Assembly: GCF_025567465.1 (NCBI RefSeq)
Contig: NZ_JAOQKI010000034.1
Location: 1 to 7,744, forward strand
DNA from: Roseburia_C amylophila
GTDB lineage: Bacteria > Bacillota > Clostridia > Lachnospirales > Lachnospiraceae
Direction: 5' to 3'
Length of the DNA stretch: 7,744 nt
Position 1 is the first letter of the stretch; every line of letters starts with the position of its first letter. This document shows positions 6,644-7,744 of this stretch, one piece after another. A model generated the notes under the pieces. It made no database searches and had not been told where the DNA came from. It saw only the letters and a program-made list of their open reading frames with translations. A program made the position numbers and the translations under genes.

Positions 6644-7321
6644 ATGAGAGATTATATTAAAAGTGAAAAATATTTCGACGAATTCATAGCGGAAGATACA
6701 GCCAGGATTTCAAAATTAACCCAAAAAGTAAATGGGGGAGAAGTAAGGCAAGAAAGAATAGTGCCGGTAAAAAAGGGAATTTTTCGTATTAAACTTGGAA
6801 TTATAATAGCAAGGTATTCTAGGGGAGATGACATAGCCTGTTTAAGAAGTGATTTTGTGGAAATATATGAAGAATGGATAATATCTTTCTTCTCGCCAGA
6901 TGCATATAATGAAAATTTGAAAATGTTGTCACTTGCAGTTCTTTTTGAAATAGAGGAAAAACTGACTGCATTAACAAAAAGAAAAATGAAGGAAAAAGAG
7001 GTAAAAGACTGGCTATTACTTTTTCTGATTGGCGAAGAACAACCGGATTTACCACTTTTATTTCCAGACAGATTTCAAATGATGAAAGCATTAGTTGAAG
7101 AAAAGGAAACAGATAAACCAAGGCTGCTGGCAAAGTATTTGAAAGAGAACTGGTATAATGAGAAGTGCGATTGTTATGAGGCTCATAAAAGCAGCCAGAA
7201 TATATATTATGGCTATTGGAGTTTTGAAGCAGGAGCTATTGCAAAAATATTAAATTTAGATGACAGCAATCTGAAAGATATGCCATATTATCCATATGAT
7301 TTGGTTCATTATAAAAGATAA
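6644..7321 (+). CDS. PoNi-type immunity protein (DUF1910/DUF1911), copy 2
   Basis: This 225-residue paralogue of the 5024 gene starts MRDYIKSEKYFDEFI and has IIIARYSRGDDIACLRSDF in the N-terminal part. It ends in the same YYGYWSFEAGAIAKIL (from residue 188) and YYPYDLVHYK motif. I choose ATG 6644 because it gives the MRD family start and has GGAG at 6629-6632, eleven bases upstream. The frame is open to ATG 6605, which overlaps the previous stop by one base, so a coupled longer form with 13 extra residues is possible. The N-terminal two thirds differ from copy 1, while the 3' end is nearly identical in DNA. It probably protects against a PoNe DNase variant different from that recognised by copy 1; that specificity split is inferred. 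Confidence 0.88.
   Translation: MRDYIKSEKYFDEFIAEDTARISKLTQKVNGGEVRQERIVPVKKGIFRIKLGIIIARYSRGDDIACLRSDFVEIYEEWIISFFSPDAYNENLKMLSLAVLFEIEEKLTALTKRKMKEKEVKDWLLLFLIGEEQPDLPLLFPDRFQMMKALVEEKETDKPRLLAKYLKENWYNEKCDCYEAHKSSQNIYYGYWSFEAGAIAKILNLDDSNLKDMPYYPYDLVHYKR
7205..7317 (+). repeat. Direct repeat copy B (3' end of PoNi copy 2)
   Basis: Partner of 5606-5718: eight mismatches over 113 bp and a 54-base identical core at 7217-7270. Most mismatches are at third codon positions, so the segment is under protein constraint, but the unbroken core implies recent exchange or duplication. Confidence 0.9.
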
Positions 7322-7342
7322 AATTTCCGTGGAGAAAATGAA

Positions 7343-7465
7343 ATGTGGAGAATCCAAAAGAAAGAAAAATTTGATATTTGGGAAAACGACTTATGTTCAT
7401 TGAAAGTTCAATATGAAGAAAATAAATGTAGAGTTTGTGGGACAACTGTACATTACATAGGGTAA
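7343..7465 (+). CDS. 40-residue CxxC mini-protein or gene remnant
   Basis: A short ORF begins at ATG 7343 with GGAG at 7331-7334 and an ideal eight-base spacer, 21 bp after the second PoNi stop. It encodes MWRIQKKEKFDIWENDL followed by a knuckle CRVCGTTVH (from residue 29) and stops four residues later. A single CxxC followed by a histidine looks like half of a zinc-binding site, so this may be the start of a longer zinc-ribbon protein cut by a premature stop or rearrangement. It could also be a genuine small protein. Its composition resembles the array genes rather than random DNA. Confidence 0.45.
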   Translation: MWRIQKKEKFDIWENDLCSLKVQYEENKCRVCGTTVHYIG

Positions 7466-7536
7466 AATCTGTGCGTGAAAAAGTCTGCATAAAAGCTAAG
7501 TAAGTTTTCAATAAAGTTGTGGAATTTGTTTCTCAT
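7453..7536 (-). CDS. Possible minus-strand 27-residue peptide
   Basis: On the minus strand, AAGGAG (7552-7547) lies ten bases before ATG 7536, which opens a 27-codon frame (MRNKFHNFIENLLSFYADFF, then seven more residues) rich in aromatic residues. A perfect TATAAT sits upstream at 7573-7568. A competing ATG at 7546 touches the ribosome binding site and stops after 12 codons. The peptide could be a real small protein, a truncated transposase start, or chance. It overlaps the end of the plus-strand mini-ORF. Confidence 0.25.
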   Translation of the reverse strand: MRNKFHNFIENLLSFYADFFTHRFYPM

Positions 7537-7567
7537 AGATGTTCATCTCCTTTTTGTTTACGCTGTC

Positions 7568-7573
7568 ATTATA
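7568..7573 (-). promoter_or_regulatory. Candidate minus-strand -10 box
   Basis: The minus strand reads TATAAT exactly, about 15 bases before an AAGGAG site. A TTGGCA hexamer lies upstream but at a 22-base spacing, which is too long for a classical sigma-A promoter. If active, it would send a transcript against the 3' end of the immunity array. Confidence 0.3.
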
Positions 7574-7620
7574 AAACATGAAAGGGTATATTACTTGCCA
7601 AAATAAAAAAATAATTGGAC

Positions 7621-7673
7621 AAAAATTGCAATGGGCAGAGCGTGTGTAAATTCTCTTCCCATTGCAGTTTTTT
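7621..7673 (+). terminator. Intrinsic terminator, possibly bidirectional
   Basis: GCAATGGG at 7628-7635 pairs with CCCATTGC at 7658-7665. The stem continues inward after one mismatch by AGAG/CTCT, and outward into an A-run (7621-7625) opposite six T (7668-7673). The flanking A and T runs would let it work in both directions. It is the first good terminator after the array and is a likely end for the long plus-strand transcript. Confidence 0.75.
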
Positions 7674-7698
7674 ATGGGAGCATCCCAAAGTTTGTGTA

Positions 7699-7742
7699 AA
7701 CCTCCAAACTGATGTAAGATAAAATTACTCAGTTTGGAGGTT
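7699..7742. repeat. Large perfect inverted repeat at window edge
   Basis: AACCTCCAAACTGA at 7699-7712 is perfectly complementary to 7729-7742, a 14-bp stem with a 16-base A+T-rich interior that can add a few more pairs (GTAA/TTAC). There is no T-run visible before the window ends, so it may be a terminator for a convergent gene, or an end structure of a mobile element or repeat family. Confidence 0.7.
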
Positions 7743-7744
7743 AT

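Larger units (their letters stand above)
7466..7744. other. Gene-poor tail with possible insertion-sequence remnant
   Basis: No substantial ORF is present. It holds the minus-strand peptide candidate with its TATAAT, then the terminator and the edge hairpin. Between the two hairpins, GTGTAAA occurs twice (starting at 7644 and 7694), and the minus strand reads TTTACACAAACTTTGGGATG, which reminds me of IS256-family ends. No transposase is visible, so any element would be a fragment or extend beyond the window. Confidence 0.35.

Noticed and set aside
7236..7511. Minus-strand 91-codon frame
   Set aside because: It runs opposite the conserved PoNi copy 2 end, has no ribosome binding site, and its composition is that of antisense sequence; the shorter 7453-7536 frame has better signals.
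1..7744. CRISPR array, tRNA or rRNA genes
   Set aside because: No regularly spaced short repeats and no tRNA-like or rRNA-like conserved segments were seen on either strand.

Overview
The window reads as chromosomal DNA from a low-to-moderate G+C Gram-positive bacterium, most likely a gut-type clostridium (Lachnospiraceae-like). Pointers to this are AGGAGG-type ribosome binding sites throughout, a clostridial-looking carB tail, and a type VIIb (Esx/LXG) toxin operon of the kind confined to Firmicutes. No ribosomal or other strong taxonomic marker is present, so the assignment is an inference.

Layout. (1) 2-648: the 3' end of carB (carbamoyl-phosphate synthase large chain). It carries an internal deletion plus frameshift near 133-142 that removes roughly 55-60 codons. 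A strong intrinsic terminator follows at 661-703. (2) 704-997: a leader without genes, with one weak promoter candidate. (3) 998-3894: an LXG toxin export module in the usual order: DUF4176-type protein, coiled-coil WXG-like partner (DUF5082/DUF3958-like), short helical partner (DUF3130/DUF5344-like), then a 594-residue LXG-type polymorphic toxin with a ~128-residue C-terminal tip that I cannot assign to a named family with certainty. (4) 3906-7321: seven small tightly packed same-strand genes that look like an immunity array. The first (3906-4382) is the probable cognate antidote. The others include two PoNi-type immunity proteins (DUF1910/DUF1911) whose 3' ends share a near-identical 113-bp segment, a zinc-ribbon protein, and unrecognised small acidic proteins. 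(5) 7322-7744: a decaying tail with a 40-codon CxxC mini-ORF with a good ribosome binding site, a possible minus-strand 27-codon ORF with a perfect TATAAT upstream, a terminator hairpin, and a second large hairpin at the window edge that may belong to an insertion-sequence remnant.

How it fits together. Genes 998-7321 are all on the plus strand with gaps of 1-49 bp once starts are corrected, so they look like one transcriptional unit. The three small upstream proteins would dock to the LXG domain and present the toxin to a type VIIb secretion machine encoded elsewhere (no EssC, EsaA or EssB here). The 3906 product would protect the producer. The two PoNi genes have no PoNe-like DNase in the window, so they appear to be orphan immunity genes protecting against toxins of neighbouring strains, built up by duplication, recombination and addition at the 3' end of the toxin operon.
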